A stretch of 64,000 nucleotides of DNA from Hymenobacter aerilatus (GTDB taxonomy: Bacteria > Bacteroidota > Bacteroidia > Cytophagales > Hymenobacteraceae), in contig NZ_CP095053.1 of NCBI RefSeq assembly GCF_022921095.1, forward strand, positions 3,266,501 through 3,330,500. Direction: 5' to 3'. Every line of letters begins with the position of its first letter. Positions within the stretch are counted from its first letter, which is position 1. The notes under the pieces were generated by a model that was given only the letters and a program-made list of their open reading frames with translations, searched no databases and was not told the origin of the DNA. A program made the position numbers and the translations under genes. This document shows, one piece after another, positions 27,715-35,437 of the stretch.

Positions 27715-28143
27715 ATGAAAACCCTTACACTCGACTTTGAATACGACTGCGACTTCGAGTTATTTGGCTTGGTTTCCGCTACCCGGGAGCACAAGCTAGC
27801 CTGGCTGCTCAACTCGGATTTGCGCCTGCACCTGGTAAAACAGCAGGATATCATCTATGATTTGCTCAGCCGCGGCCGGCTGGTGATCAGCAACTATCTG
27901 CACACTACGCATACCTGCACGCTGCGCCTGCTGCGCAACCGCTCGGTGGCGCCCTCTACCCTCAAAAAGCCCTACCTCGCCCCCGACGTGCGCCAGTACG
28001 ATTACCTGTTGCAGATCAGCAACGGCACGGGCACCTTGGCGCCCGAGCAGGTACTGACTCGCCTCACGGCGCTTGCTGACGTACAGCATGTGTGTCAACT
28101 AGATCCAAATCAGCTGGAATTCAAGGAGAATCTGTTCTTCTAA
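27715..28143 (+). CDS. IPExxxVDY family protein
   Basis: 142 residues from the ATG at 27715 (MKTLTLDFEYDCDFELFG). The family is named for a motif before its end; here it reads APDVRQYDYLLQIS, a relaxed version. The gene sits where this family usually sits in Bacteroidota, between the acpP-fabF-rnc cluster and pyk. The function is unknown. The protein is soluble with no signal peptide. The N-terminal half (SATREHKLAWLLNSDLRLHL) and the aromatic C-terminus (ENLFF) are the other recognisable parts. It is divergent from acpP, and the 162 bases between them must carry both promoters. Confidence 0.75.
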   Translation: MKTLTLDFEYDCDFELFGLVSATREHKLAWLLNSDLRLHLVKQQDIIYDLLSRGRLVISNYLHTTHTCTLRLLRNRSVAPSTLKKPYLAPDVRQYDYLLQISNGTGTLAPEQVLTRLTALADVQHVCQLDPNQLEFKENLFF

Positions 28144-28188
28144 TCCGCCCTTCCCCCCGCCCCGTGGGGCAGAAGCGCTGGGTTCCCC

Positions 28189-28196
28189 TACCTTTG
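28189..28196 (+). promoter_or_regulatory. -7 promoter element for pyk
   Basis: TACCTTTG, an exact match to the Bacteroidota -7 consensus TAnnTTTG, 66 bases before the pyk ATG. No TTTG stands at the ideal upstream distance, so only the -7 half is supported. Confidence 0.6.
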
Positions 28197-28262
28197 TCAT
28201 CCTACATCCCGCACTCAACCTCATTTTTTCGTACTACCAGACATACCATTCTTTTCTCTTGC

Positions 28263-29702
28263 ATGGAACCACGTCCTCATTTTAATAAGACCAAGATTGT
28301 GGCCACTGTTGGCCCGGCTTCCGACACGTATGAGCGCCTAGGCGCCCTTATCCGCGAGGGGGTCAACGTATTCCGCCTCAATTTCTCGCACGGGGAGCAC
28401 GAAACCCATCTGAACGTGATTAACACGGTGCGTCGTCTCAATAAAGACCTGCGTACTCATGTTGGGTTGTTGCAGGATTTGCAAGGGCCCAAGATTCGCT
28501 TGGGTGAAGTGGAAGGCGGCAGCGTGGAAATCAAGGCTGGCGACAAGATTAAGATGATATGCGGCGAGAAGGAAATCACCACGGCCGAACGCCTGAGCAC
28601 TATCTATCTGGGCCTGGCCCGCGACGTAAAGCCCGGCGACATGATCCTGATTGACGACGGCAAGATTGAGCTGCGCGTGCTAGCTACCGACCGCGAAAAG
28701 GAAGTGGACGTGGAGGTTATCTATGGTGGCACGGTGAAGCCCCGCAAAGGCATCAACCTGCCCGACTCCGACGTGTCGGCCCCGTCGATGACGGAAAAGG
28801 ACATTGCCGACCTGAAATTCGGCCTGGAAAATGACGTAGATTGGGTGGCCCTGTCCTTCGCGCGCCGTGCCGAAGACATCCGCTTTATCAAGTCATTGAT
28901 TGCTGAGGCTGGCAAGCAAACCCGCGTAGTAGCGAAGATTGAAACGCCCGAGGGTCTGCGCAACATCGACGAAATCATTGCCCTCACGGATGCCGTGATG
29001 GTAGCCCGCGGCGACCTAGGTGTAGAAATTGCTGGCGGCGAAGTGCCCTTGGCGCAGAAAATGATTATTCAGAAGTGCAACAAGGCTGGTAAGCCCGTGA
29101 TTGTAGCTACCCAAATGATGGAGAGCATGATTACGGCCCCCCGCCCTACCCGCGCTGAAACCAACGACGTGGCCAACGCTGTGCTCGATGGCACCGATGC
29201 CGTAATGCTTTCCGCCGAAACCGCTGTAGGCGCCTACCCCATTGAGGTTATCCGGCAAATGGGGGCCATCATTCGGAGCGTGGAAAGCAAGTCGGACACC
29301 ATCTTCAACCACTGGGTGCCCATCGACTCGTCTTCCCCCGGCTTTATGATTGACAGCATTTTGTCGGCAGCGGGTCACTTGGCCAAGAATACGGGTGCCA
29401 AAGCCATTACTGGTATGACGCACCGTGGATATACGGCTTTCCAACTGTCGAAATACCGCCCCAAAGCCGACATTTTTATTTTCACAGACAACCGCGACCT
29501 ACTCACGGTACTGAGCCTGGTATGGGGTGTGCGTGCGTTCTACTACGACCGCATGAACAGCACCGATAGCACCATTACGGACCTGAAAAACATCCTGACC
29601 ACCACTGGCCACTTGCAGAAAGGCGACGTGTTCATCAACACTGCTTCTATGCCAATTACCGAAAAGGGTAAGACCAATATGGTGAAGGTGAGCGTGGCCT
29701 AG
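28263..29702 (+). CDS. pyk: Pyruvate kinase
   Basis: 479 residues from the ATG at 28263 (MEPRPHFNKTKIVATVGPAS). The open frame extends upstream through the end of the previous gene but without family similarity. It transfers phosphate from phosphoenolpyruvate to ADP, the last step of glycolysis. Visible are the N-terminal KTKIVATVGPAS, the B-domain region, the active-site signature DAVMVARGDLGVEI preceded by AKIETPEGLRNIDEI, and MESMITAPRPTRAETNDVANA. The C-terminal domain lacks obvious extra modules. Confidence 0.96.
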   Translation: MEPRPHFNKTKIVATVGPASDTYERLGALIREGVNVFRLNFSHGEHETHLNVINTVRRLNKDLRTHVGLLQDLQGPKIRLGEVEGGSVEIKAGDKIKMICGEKEITTAERLSTIYLGLARDVKPGDMILIDDGKIELRVLATDREKEVDVEVIYGGTVKPRKGINLPDSDVSAPSMTEKDIADLKFGLENDVDWVALSFARRAEDIRFIKSLIAEAGKQTRVVAKIETPEGLRNIDEIIALTDAVMVARGDLGVEIAGGEVPLAQKMIIQKCNKAGKPVIVATQMMESMITAPRPTRAETNDVANAVLDGTDAVMLSAETAVGAYPIEVIRQMGAIIRSVESKSDTIFNHWVPIDSSSPGFMIDSILSAAGHLAKNTGAKAITGMTHRGYTAFQLSKYRPKADIFIFTDNRDLLTVLSLVWGVRAFYYDRMNSTDSTITDLKNILTTTGHLQKGDVFINTASMPITEKGKTNMVKVSVA

Positions 29703-29879
29703 TCATCACCACGGATTCGCTCAGACTTTCGGAGCACACGAATTCTGTGAATGATTACAAACAAGAACAGCTGTCCAATTTGGACAGCTGTTCTTGTTTT
29801 AGACAATAGACGAAGGAGGAATAAATTGTCCACAAAATCCGTATAGCCCTCAACATTCGAGCGAATCCGTGGCGATGAC
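29702..29879. repeat. Wide inverted repeat between pyk and rpsT
   Basis: The sequence GTCATCACCACGGATTCGCTC (29702-29722, with one mismatch) returns inverted at 29859-29879. About 136 bases separate the arms and contain the pyk terminator. This is a different arm sequence from the other families. It may be a decayed repeat element in the convergent gap. Confidence 0.6.
29759..29799 (+). terminator. Intrinsic terminator after pyk
   Basis: Perfect long stem: ACAAGAACAGCTGTCCAA with TTGGACAGCTGTTCTTGT, tiny loop, then TTT. It starts 57 bases after the pyk stop. Confidence 0.9.
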
Positions 29880-29912
29880 AAAAAGGCCCTGCGTTTGCAC
29901 ACAGGGCCTTTT
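29880..29912 (-). terminator. Intrinsic terminator after rpsT
   Basis: Stem AAAAGGCCCTG with CAGGGCCTTTT, 11-base loop, T tract on the minus strand from the A-run at 29880. It lies 37 bases past the rpsT stop. Confidence 0.88.
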
Positions 29913-29949
29913 CTATGAAGAAAGAGCAGGAACGCTGAGAAAAGTCGCC

Positions 29950-30207
29950 TTAGGCGGCCAGCGAGCTTACGAACTTAGCCAGGCTCGACTTGTTGTTGGC
30001 GGCTTTGTTCTTGTGAATGATATTCTTTTTAGCCAGCCGGTCCAGCATCGACGATACTTTCTTCAGTTGCTCCTGCGCGTCGGCTTGCACCGTAGTAGCG
30101 CGGAGTTTTTTGATAGCGGTACGAGTCGATTTGGCCTGGTAACGGTTCAATACGCGCTTAGCTTCGTTGGAACGGATGCGCTTGAGGGCCGATTTGTGGT
30201 TTGCCAT
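29950..30207 (-). CDS. rpsT: 30S ribosomal protein S20
   Basis: 85 residues, very basic and helical: MANHKSALKRIRSNEAKR, with the three-helix pattern of bS20 that binds 16S rRNA in the small-subunit body. The length matches the family. Single-gene unit with its own textbook Bacteroidota promoter upstream and a strong terminator downstream. Confidence 0.96.
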   Translation of the reverse strand: MANHKSALKRIRSNEAKRVLNRYQAKSTRTAIKKLRATTVQADAQEQLKKVSSMLDRLAKKNIIHKNKAANNKSSLAKFVSSLAA

Positions 30208-30255
30208 GGGGTTGAAATAGGTACGTTCTGCTCTGTTTCAGTTCAGTTGGGGTGG

Positions 30256-30286
30256 CAAAGGTACGGCTTTCGTTGAAATTAACAAA
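30256..30286 (-). promoter_or_regulatory. rpsT promoter (TTTG-N19-TACCTTTG)
   Basis: On the minus strand TTTG (30286-30283), exactly 19 bases, then TACCTTTG (30263-30256). This is a full match to the -33/-7 Bacteroidota promoter. Transcription should start near 30250, giving a leader of about 40 bases. Confidence 0.85.
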
Positions 30287-30448
30287 CGGTAGGCAGCAGA
30301 TTCACGATAGTATCGCGCATTCTGATGCGGATTAAACATTCTTGACGCACACAGGTAGTATGCATGACGAACTGTTTCTCATCATATTACATTGTAAACA
30401 TCTCGTCGGCCTTTGCGCTTGCTTACCATCTTTTCTGTAGCTGCTGCC

Positions 30449-31432
30449 ATGCCCGTTATTGCTGAATCTCGTTATCAGCCGCCATTCTACCTATTCAATG
30501 GCCACTTGCAAACCATTGTACCTAGCTTGCTACGATCGGTGCCGGAGGTACGCTACCAGCGTGAGCGGGTAGAAACGGAAGACAGCGACTTCTTGGACCT
30601 CGACTGGTCGCGGCCGACTGGCAATACCCGCGATACGCTAGGTATTGTGTCGCATGGGCTGGAGGGCGACGCCTCACGGCCCTATGTGCGCGGCATGGTG
30701 CGGGCGCTCAACAACGCGGGTTTCGACGCGCTGGCCTGGAACTACCGTAGCTGTAGCGGCGAGATGAACCGCCTGCTCCGCTCCTACCACCTCGGCGACA
30801 CTGACGACCTAGACTTTGTGATTCAGTACGCACTAAGCACTGGCCGCTACCAGCGTATATTCCTGACGGGGTTTTCAGCTGGCGGCAACGTGACGCTGAA
30901 ATACCTGGGCGAAAACCCTGAGCGTGTGCCGCCGCGAGTGGCACGGGCAGCTGTCTTTTCAGTTCCTACCGATTTAAAAGCTAGCTCCTATCAAATTGCC
31001 CGGCCCGAAAACCGCGTGTATATGGCGCGCTTCATGAAATCGTTGCGAGCCAAGATGCGGCAGAAAGCAGAGCTGCTACCCGGTCAGGTTGACCTAGAAG
31101 GTATTGATCTGCTGCGCGACTTTCCAGAGTTTGACGCGCGTTTCACAGCGCCCATGCACGGCTTCAACTCAGCTGATGAGTACTACGAAACGGCTAGTTC
31201 CGGCCGCTACCTCAGCCGCATCCGCATCCCTACCCTGCTGGTAAACGCCCAAAACGACCCTTTTCTGGCTCCTACCTGCTACCCCCGCGACGTGGCGGCG
31301 CGCAGCCCGTACGTGTTTCTCGAAACGCCGCCCGCCGGCGGCCACGTAGGCTTCGCGGAGGGTACTCCTGATGGAACTTACTACTCAGAACGCCGCGCTG
31401 TGGAGTTTCTGACAGCGGAGGTGCCGGGGTAG
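30449..31432 (+). CDS. YheT-family alpha/beta hydrolase
   Basis: 327 residues from the ATG at 30449 (MPVIAESRYQPPFYLFNGHLQTI). The HLQTI start string, the oxyanion part GIVSHGLEGDASRPYVRGM, the nucleophile elbow LTGFSAGGNVTLKYLGE (Ser in G-F-S-A-G-G), the Asp in NAQNDPFLAP and the His in AGGHVGFAEG are all where the YheT/EMB8 esterase family has them. A cytosolic serine hydrolase of unknown substrate, with related proteins acting on short esters or lipids. Stands alone, facing rsmG across a family 1 repeat. Confidence 0.88.
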   Translation: MPVIAESRYQPPFYLFNGHLQTIVPSLLRSVPEVRYQRERVETEDSDFLDLDWSRPTGNTRDTLGIVSHGLEGDASRPYVRGMVRALNNAGFDALAWNYRSCSGEMNRLLRSYHLGDTDDLDFVIQYALSTGRYQRIFLTGFSAGGNVTLKYLGENPERVPPRVARAAVFSVPTDLKASSYQIARPENRVYMARFMKSLRAKMRQKAELLPGQVDLEGIDLLRDFPEFDARFTAPMHGFNSADEYYETASSGRYLSRIRIPTLLVNAQNDPFLAPTCYPRDVAARSPYVFLETPPAGGHVGFAEGTPDGTYYSERRAVEFLTAEVPG

Positions 31433-31463
31433 GACAAGTAGTATTTTTGTGAAGTAGTGAGTG

Positions 31464-31586
31464 AAAAAACGCGTGTCATCCTGAGCAGAGCGAAGGACCT
31501 TCTCACGTAGAAACGAGTCGTTGTTATGATGGTCGTTCTGCCGTGAGAAGGTCCTTCGCTCCGTTCAGGATGACACGCGTTTTTTA
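31464..31586. repeat. Family 1 inverted repeat between convergent genes
   Basis: Arms AAAAAACGCGTGTCATCCTG..AGCGAAGGACCTTCTCACG and complement. The loop includes AACGAGTCGTTG followed by a further GTCGTTC. Lies between the YheT-like gene and rsmG stops, leaving 31 and 8 bases on each side. Confidence 0.9.
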
Positions 31587-31594
31587 CTTTTCTA

Positions 31595-32218
31595 CTACGC
31601 CTTCTGATTCGGCACAAACACCACCTTTTTCGTCTCAAAGAATTCTTCGGCAAAAAAGTTGCTCAAGTCTGTTATATGCGCCTTCAGTCCGGACTCGGCA
31701 ATTTCTTCGGTTAGGTCGCCGCCTTTGAGGTAGTAGAGGCCACTGTTAGCAGCAGCGTGGGGTTTGTAGCGGTGCGCAATCCAGGTGTGGAAGGTAGCAA
31801 GGCGAGCTACGGCGCGGCTCACCACGTAGTCATATTTGGTGTGCAGCTGCTCGGCACGGATTTGTTCGGCTGTCACATTGGTGAGGTGAAGCGCTTCGGC
31901 CATGCCTTCCACTGCCCTGATCTTCTTGCCGATGCTGTCCACTAAGTGAAACTTCACCTCCGGAAATAGGATAGCCAGTGGCAAGCCAGGCAGGCCGCCC
32001 CCCGTACCAACATCCAGCACCGACGAGCCGGCCGGAAACTCTATCACCTTGGCAATACCTAAAGAGTGCAGGAAATGGCGCTCGGCCAAGTTCTCCACGT
32101 CGGTGCGGGCGATGAGGTTCACGCGCTCATTCCAGCTGCGAAACTCGGTTTCGAGCTGGCGGAACTGGTTGCGCTGGTGGTCGGTGAGGGTAGGAAAGTA
32201 ACGGAAGAGGATGTCCAT
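31595..32218 (-). CDS. rsmG: 16S rRNA (guanine-527 N7) methyltransferase
   Basis: 207 residues. The SAM-binding motif VLDVGTGGGLPGLPLAILFP and the acidic end of the next strand (FHLVDSIGKKIRAVE) are typical of RsmG/GidB, as is the N-terminal FRSWNERVNLIARTD. It methylates G527 in the 530 loop of 16S rRNA; loss in other bacteria gives streptomycin tolerance. A TATCTTTG box ends only 8 bases before the ATG, so the mRNA may be leaderless. Confidence 0.94.
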   Translation of the reverse strand: MDILFRYFPTLTDHQRNQFRQLETEFRSWNERVNLIARTDVENLAERHFLHSLGIAKVIEFPAGSSVLDVGTGGGLPGLPLAILFPEVKFHLVDSIGKKIRAVEGMAEALHLTNVTAEQIRAEQLHTKYDYVVSRAVARLATFHTWIAHRYKPHAAANSGLYYLKGGDLTEEIAESGLKAHITDLSNFFAEEFFETKKVVFVPNQKA

Positions 32219-32226
32219 GATGCGGG

Positions 32227-32234
32227 CAAAGATA
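32227..32234 (-). promoter_or_regulatory. -7 element immediately before rsmG (leaderless candidate)
   Basis: TATCTTTG on the minus strand, exact TAnnTTTG, with its final G eight bases upstream of the rsmG ATG. With a start site about 6-7 bases past the element, the message would begin at or next to the start codon. No TTTG at the ideal -33 distance. Confidence 0.55.
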
Positions 32235-32278
32235 GGGGGCAGCGCTTCTTATTCGGCACGCTTCCGCCCTACCCTTTT

Positions 32279-32378
32279 GTCATCCTGAGCGGAGCGAAGG
32301 ACCTTCTCACGCCTGAACAGCCGGCGTCACAACGACTCGTTCTGCGGGCATAAGGTCCTTCGCTGTGCTCAGGATGAC
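32279..32378. repeat. Family 1 inverted repeat upstream of rsmG
   Basis: Arms GTCATCCTGAGCGGAGCGAA..GGACCTT and complement GTCCTTCGCTGTGCTCAGGATGAC, with loop string AACGACTCGTT. Unlike most copies it lies between two genes on the same strand (rsmG start and the ECF sigma stop). Confidence 0.88.
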
Positions 32379-32398
32379 AGATAATTTTTCAACGCAAA

Positions 32399-32430
32399 AG
32401 AAAAAGCCCCGACCAAGGCCGAGGCTTTCA
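32399..32430 (-). terminator. Intrinsic terminator after the second ECF sigma gene
   Basis: Minus-strand stem AAAGCCTCGGCC / GGTCGGGGCTTT (12 pairs with G-U), 2-base loop region, then TTTTTC. It lies 18 bases after the sigma gene stop. Confidence 0.8.
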
Positions 32431-32448
32431 ACTTCAATGATTAACACA

Positions 32449-33072
32449 CTAGATAATGTGCTTTTTGTTCTTTACCATGTCATAGAGCAGCTCGCGGGCG
32501 CGGTGCAATTGAGCTTTTACGGTGCCAAGAGGGGCTTTTAGCTCTTGCGCAATTTCCTCGTAACTCAGCTCGTCGAAGTAGCGCAGCGTGACGAGGCGCT
32601 GGTACTTATCGGGCAGCCGTGATACCACGTGCTGCATGATTTCGATTTTCTGGTTTTTAATGGCGTTTTCGGCCGGGTTCAGGTTGCCGTCGCGGAAATC
32701 AATGGTGATTTCGTCGCCGTTGTCAATCTTGATGGCCGAGTCAATCGACATCGTTTTGATTTTATTCTTGCGAATAAAGTCAATGCAGTTGTTGGTGGCG
32801 ATGCGGAACAACCACGTGCTGAACGCATACTCGGGGTTGAACTTGTGCAGGTTGCGGAAGGCCTTAGCAAATGCCTCAATCGTAAGGTCTTCGGCGTCGT
32901 CAGCGTTGCGCACCATCTTCAATACCACGTGATACACGGGCTTTTTGTAGATCTGCATCAGCTCGGCGTATGCCTTCTCATCGCCTTGCTCTACGGCAGC
33001 ACGAATCAGCTTGAAATCGTGCTTGGCTTTGGCGGAGAACTGTTTTTGTATTTCCTGATTGTTTACTTCCAT
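32449..33072 (-). CDS. RNA polymerase sigma factor, ECF type (conserved Bacteroidota type)
   Basis: 207 residues. Region 2: NADDAEDLTIEAFAKAFRNL then YAFSTWLFRIATNNCIDFIR. Region 4: LPDKYQRLVTLRYFDELSYE then EIAQELKAPLGTVKAQLHRAR. A hydrophilic insert (NGDEITIDFRDGNLNPAEN) lies between them. The sequence looks like a broadly conserved Bacteroidota sigma factor rather than an accessory one, with no anti-sigma gene beside it. Its start overlaps the stop of the GT2 gene by 10 bases, so expression is coupled to a glycosyltransferase. A strong terminator follows. Confidence 0.92.
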   Translation of the reverse strand: MEVNNQEIQKQFSAKAKHDFKLIRAAVEQGDEKAYAELMQIYKKPVYHVVLKMVRNADDAEDLTIEAFAKAFRNLHKFNPEYAFSTWLFRIATNNCIDFIRKNKIKTMSIDSAIKIDNGDEITIDFRDGNLNPAENAIKNQKIEIMQHVVSRLPDKYQRLVTLRYFDELSYEEIAQELKAPLGTVKAQLHRARELLYDMVKNKKHII

Positions 33073-34196
33073 CGGAGCGTGCGGTGAAGGAATAGCGAGA
33101 TTCCTAGGGCTAGATAGTAGAAAGAATAGATGGCGTCGAGCAGGGGCAGCAGCGCCGGAGGTAGGCGGTCGTCAAGGCGGCGGCCCAACTGGTGGTAAGT
33201 CAGCAGCATGGCACCGGTCCGTAACGACCATAAGACAGCCAAAGGTATCCAATCGGGGCGGGAAAATAACAGTCCAAATGCAGTGAAATAAAAAAGCAGA
33301 TTAGTACCAATAAATTTTCCTACCCGCCATCTATCGGCGAAACGGTAGCGCTTACCAGCCGACAAATGCCGGCGTTTTTGCCGCCACCAGGTACCCCATT
33401 GTGCAGCTGGCTCGCTGAGCGTGTGGGCACTGGGCTCGGCCACTACGGCTACCCGGGCACCCTGGGCCACGGCATCCTGCACCAGCAGGTCGTCGTCGCC
33501 ACTCAGGCTACGGATGTGGGAGGCAAACCCTTTGGTGGAGCGGAAGGTTTGCAGCGTATAGGCCAGATTACGGCCTACTCCCATGTAGGGCTTACCACGC
33601 CAGGCAAACGACAAATACTGCGCTCCGGTGACTAAGGTTTCAAAACGGATGAGCTTATTGAGCAGGCCAGGCGCGGGCGCATAGGCTGAGTAGCCTAATA
33701 CCATATCGGCAGGTTGGGCAAAGCCGCGCTGCATCAGCCTGAGCCACTGATTGGTAGCCGGGATGCAGTCGGCATCGGTGAACAGCAGGCGCGGATAGCG
33801 GGCTGTTTTGATGCCTAGCGTCAGCGCATATTTTTTTGGCGACAATCCATCGGGCGTGCGGCGCACCTCTACCAGTCGCACGTGGGGGTAGTACTGCGTG
33901 AGCTGCTGCACATAGAGGTAGGTGTCGTCGCTGGAACGGTCGTCGACGAGGACGACTTCGAAGCCGGCGGGGTAGTCCTGCTGGAGCAGCAGCGGCATCA
34001 GTTGGCGCAGATGTTCCAACTCGTTGCGTGCGCAGATGAGGATGGAAACGGGCTCCTCGTCGGGGCCGGGCTCCTCGGCCGTGGGCTCGGGTGGCCGGTT
34101 GGCAAAGGGTAGGAAATAGTAGGCGAAGTAGAACAGCTGCACCAGCACACACGCCAGCAGCAGCCATACCAGCGGGGAAAACGGAAGTGGCAACAC
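33063..34196 (-). CDS. Membrane glycosyltransferase, family 2
   Basis: 377 residues: an N-terminal transmembrane helix (about 8-28), a GT-A domain starting PVSILICARNELEHLRQL with the nucleotide-sugar VLVDDRSSDDT and metal-binding LLFTDADC motifs, the catalytic SGDDDLLVQDA and the QKRRH acceptor motif (WWRQKRRHLSAG), and two or three C-terminal helices. It transfers sugar from a nucleotide donor at the inner membrane. Product unknown; the layout is that of processive or lipid glycosyltransferases. Coupled by a 10-base overlap to the sigma gene downstream. Confidence 0.85.
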   Translation of the reverse strand: MLPLPFSPLVWLLLACVLVQLFYFAYYFLPFANRPPEPTAEEPGPDEEPVSILICARNELEHLRQLMPLLLQQDYPAGFEVVLVDDRSSDDTYLYVQQLTQYYPHVRLVEVRRTPDGLSPKKYALTLGIKTARYPRLLFTDADCIPATNQWLRLMQRGFAQPADMVLGYSAYAPAPGLLNKLIRFETLVTGAQYLSFAWRGKPYMGVGRNLAYTLQTFRSTKGFASHIRSLSGDDDLLVQDAVAQGARVAVVAEPSAHTLSEPAAQWGTWWRQKRRHLSAGKRYRFADRWRVGKFIGTNLLFYFTAFGLLFSRPDWIPLAVLWSLRTGAMLLTYHQLGRRLDDRLPPALLPLLDAIYSFYYLALGISLFLHRTLRWK

Positions 34197-34232
34197 AGCA
34201 AACAGGATAAGCAGGCAAAAGTAGGCATTAGT

Positions 34233-34240
34233 TACCTTTG
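34233..34240 (+). promoter_or_regulatory. -7 promoter element for tgt
   Basis: TACCTTTG, exact consensus, 60 bases before the tgt ATG in the divergent gap with the GT2 gene. No clear -33 partner. Confidence 0.55.
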
Positions 34241-34300
34241 CAGTTGGATGGGTTGCCGGTTACTTGTAAAGAACTGGCAACGCACAACACACAACGCAGA

Positions 34301-35431
34301 ATGACCTTCGATTTAGTTGCCCAGGACCCACAGTCCAAAGCCCGCGCCGGCGTAGTACACACCGCCCACGGCGCCATTCAAACCCCTATTTTCATGCCCG
34401 TGGGCACGGCTGGTACCGTGAAAGCCGTGCAGCAGCGCGACCTAAAGGACGACATCAAAGCCCAGATTATCCTCGGCAATACCTATCACCTGTACCTACG
34501 CCCTGGCCTGGATGTGCTGCGTCAGGCGGGGGGCCTGCACAAGTTCAACGGCTGGGACCGGCCCATCCTCACCGACTCGGGTGGATACCAAGTTTACTCG
34601 CTGAGCGGTACGCGCAAGATTAAGGAAGAAGGTGTGAAGTTTCGCTCCCACATCGATGGCTCGCAGCACCTGTTTTCGCCCGAGGGCGTGATGGATATTC
34701 AGCGTACCATTGGGGCCGATATCATGATGGCCTTCGACGAGTGTACGCCTTGGCCCTGCGAGTACGACTACGCCGCCCGCTCCCTCGATATGACACACCG
34801 TTGGCTGAAGCGCTGCATTGCGCGCTTCGACAGTACCGAGGGTCATTATGGCTACGATCAAACGCTATTCCCGATTGTGCAGGGTAGCACGTTCAAGGAT
34901 TTGCGCATCAAATCGGCCGAGTTTGTGGCCGAGCAGCAGCGCGAAGGCAACGCCATTGGCGGCCTGAGCGTGGGCGAGCCTGCCGACATGATGTATGAAA
35001 TGACCGAGCTGGTCTGCGACATCCTACCCCAAGATAAGCCGCGCTATCTGATGGGGGTAGGCACCCCAGCCAATATCTTGGAGAATATAGCGTTGGGCGT
35101 AGATATGTTTGACTGCGTGATGCCGACCCGTAATGCCCGCAACGGCATGCTGTTCACTACGCAGGGTATCCTCAACATCACCAATAAGAAATGGGCTACC
35201 GACTTTGAGCCGATTGACCGTGAACTAGGCGGCTACGTGAGTACGTTTTACTCGCGCAGCTACGTGCGTCACCTATTTCAGAGTCAGGAAATGCTCGGCC
35301 CGCAAATTGCCTCTATCCACAACCTCAGCTTCTACCTGTGGCTGGTCGGCCAGGCGAGGGAGCAAATCCTGGCCGGCACCTTCCGCGAGTGGAAGGACAA
35401 GATGGTGAAGCAGGTGATGACGCGGCTGTAA
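34301..35431 (+). CDS. tgt: tRNA-guanine transglycosylase without the zinc cysteines
   Basis: 376 residues from the ATG at 34301 (MTFDLVAQD). Exchanges G34 for the queuine precursor preQ1 in tRNAs with GUN anticodons. The catalytic Asp residues are kept: Asp92 in LTDSGGYQ and Asp271 in VDMFDCVMPTRNARNG. The zinc site is not: the family's C-x-C-x-x-C is replaced by Leu309, Gly311 and Ser314 in RELGGYVSTFYSR, though the fourth ligand His340 (IHNL) stays. I think this also occurs in relatives, so the enzyme is likely still active with a metal-free loop. First gene of an apparent operon with the membrane gene and the permease. Confidence 0.93.
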   Translation: MTFDLVAQDPQSKARAGVVHTAHGAIQTPIFMPVGTAGTVKAVQQRDLKDDIKAQIILGNTYHLYLRPGLDVLRQAGGLHKFNGWDRPILTDSGGYQVYSLSGTRKIKEEGVKFRSHIDGSQHLFSPEGVMDIQRTIGADIMMAFDECTPWPCEYDYAARSLDMTHRWLKRCIARFDSTEGHYGYDQTLFPIVQGSTFKDLRIKSAEFVAEQQREGNAIGGLSVGEPADMMYEMTELVCDILPQDKPRYLMGVGTPANILENIALGVDMFDCVMPTRNARNGMLFTTQGILNITNKKWATDFEPIDRELGGYVSTFYSRSYVRHLFQSQEMLGPQIASIHNLSFYLWLVGQAREQILAGTFREWKDKMVKQVMTRL

Positions 35432-35437
35432 TACAAG

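Noticed and set aside
29702..29879. Small RNA gene between pyk and rpsT
   Set aside because: No promoter match for it; the hairpins are explained by the terminators of the two convergent genes.
31381..31653. Short frames over the inverted repeats with products such as CHPERSEGPSHGRTT
   Set aside because: They are translations of the repeat arms, a well known source of false proteins.
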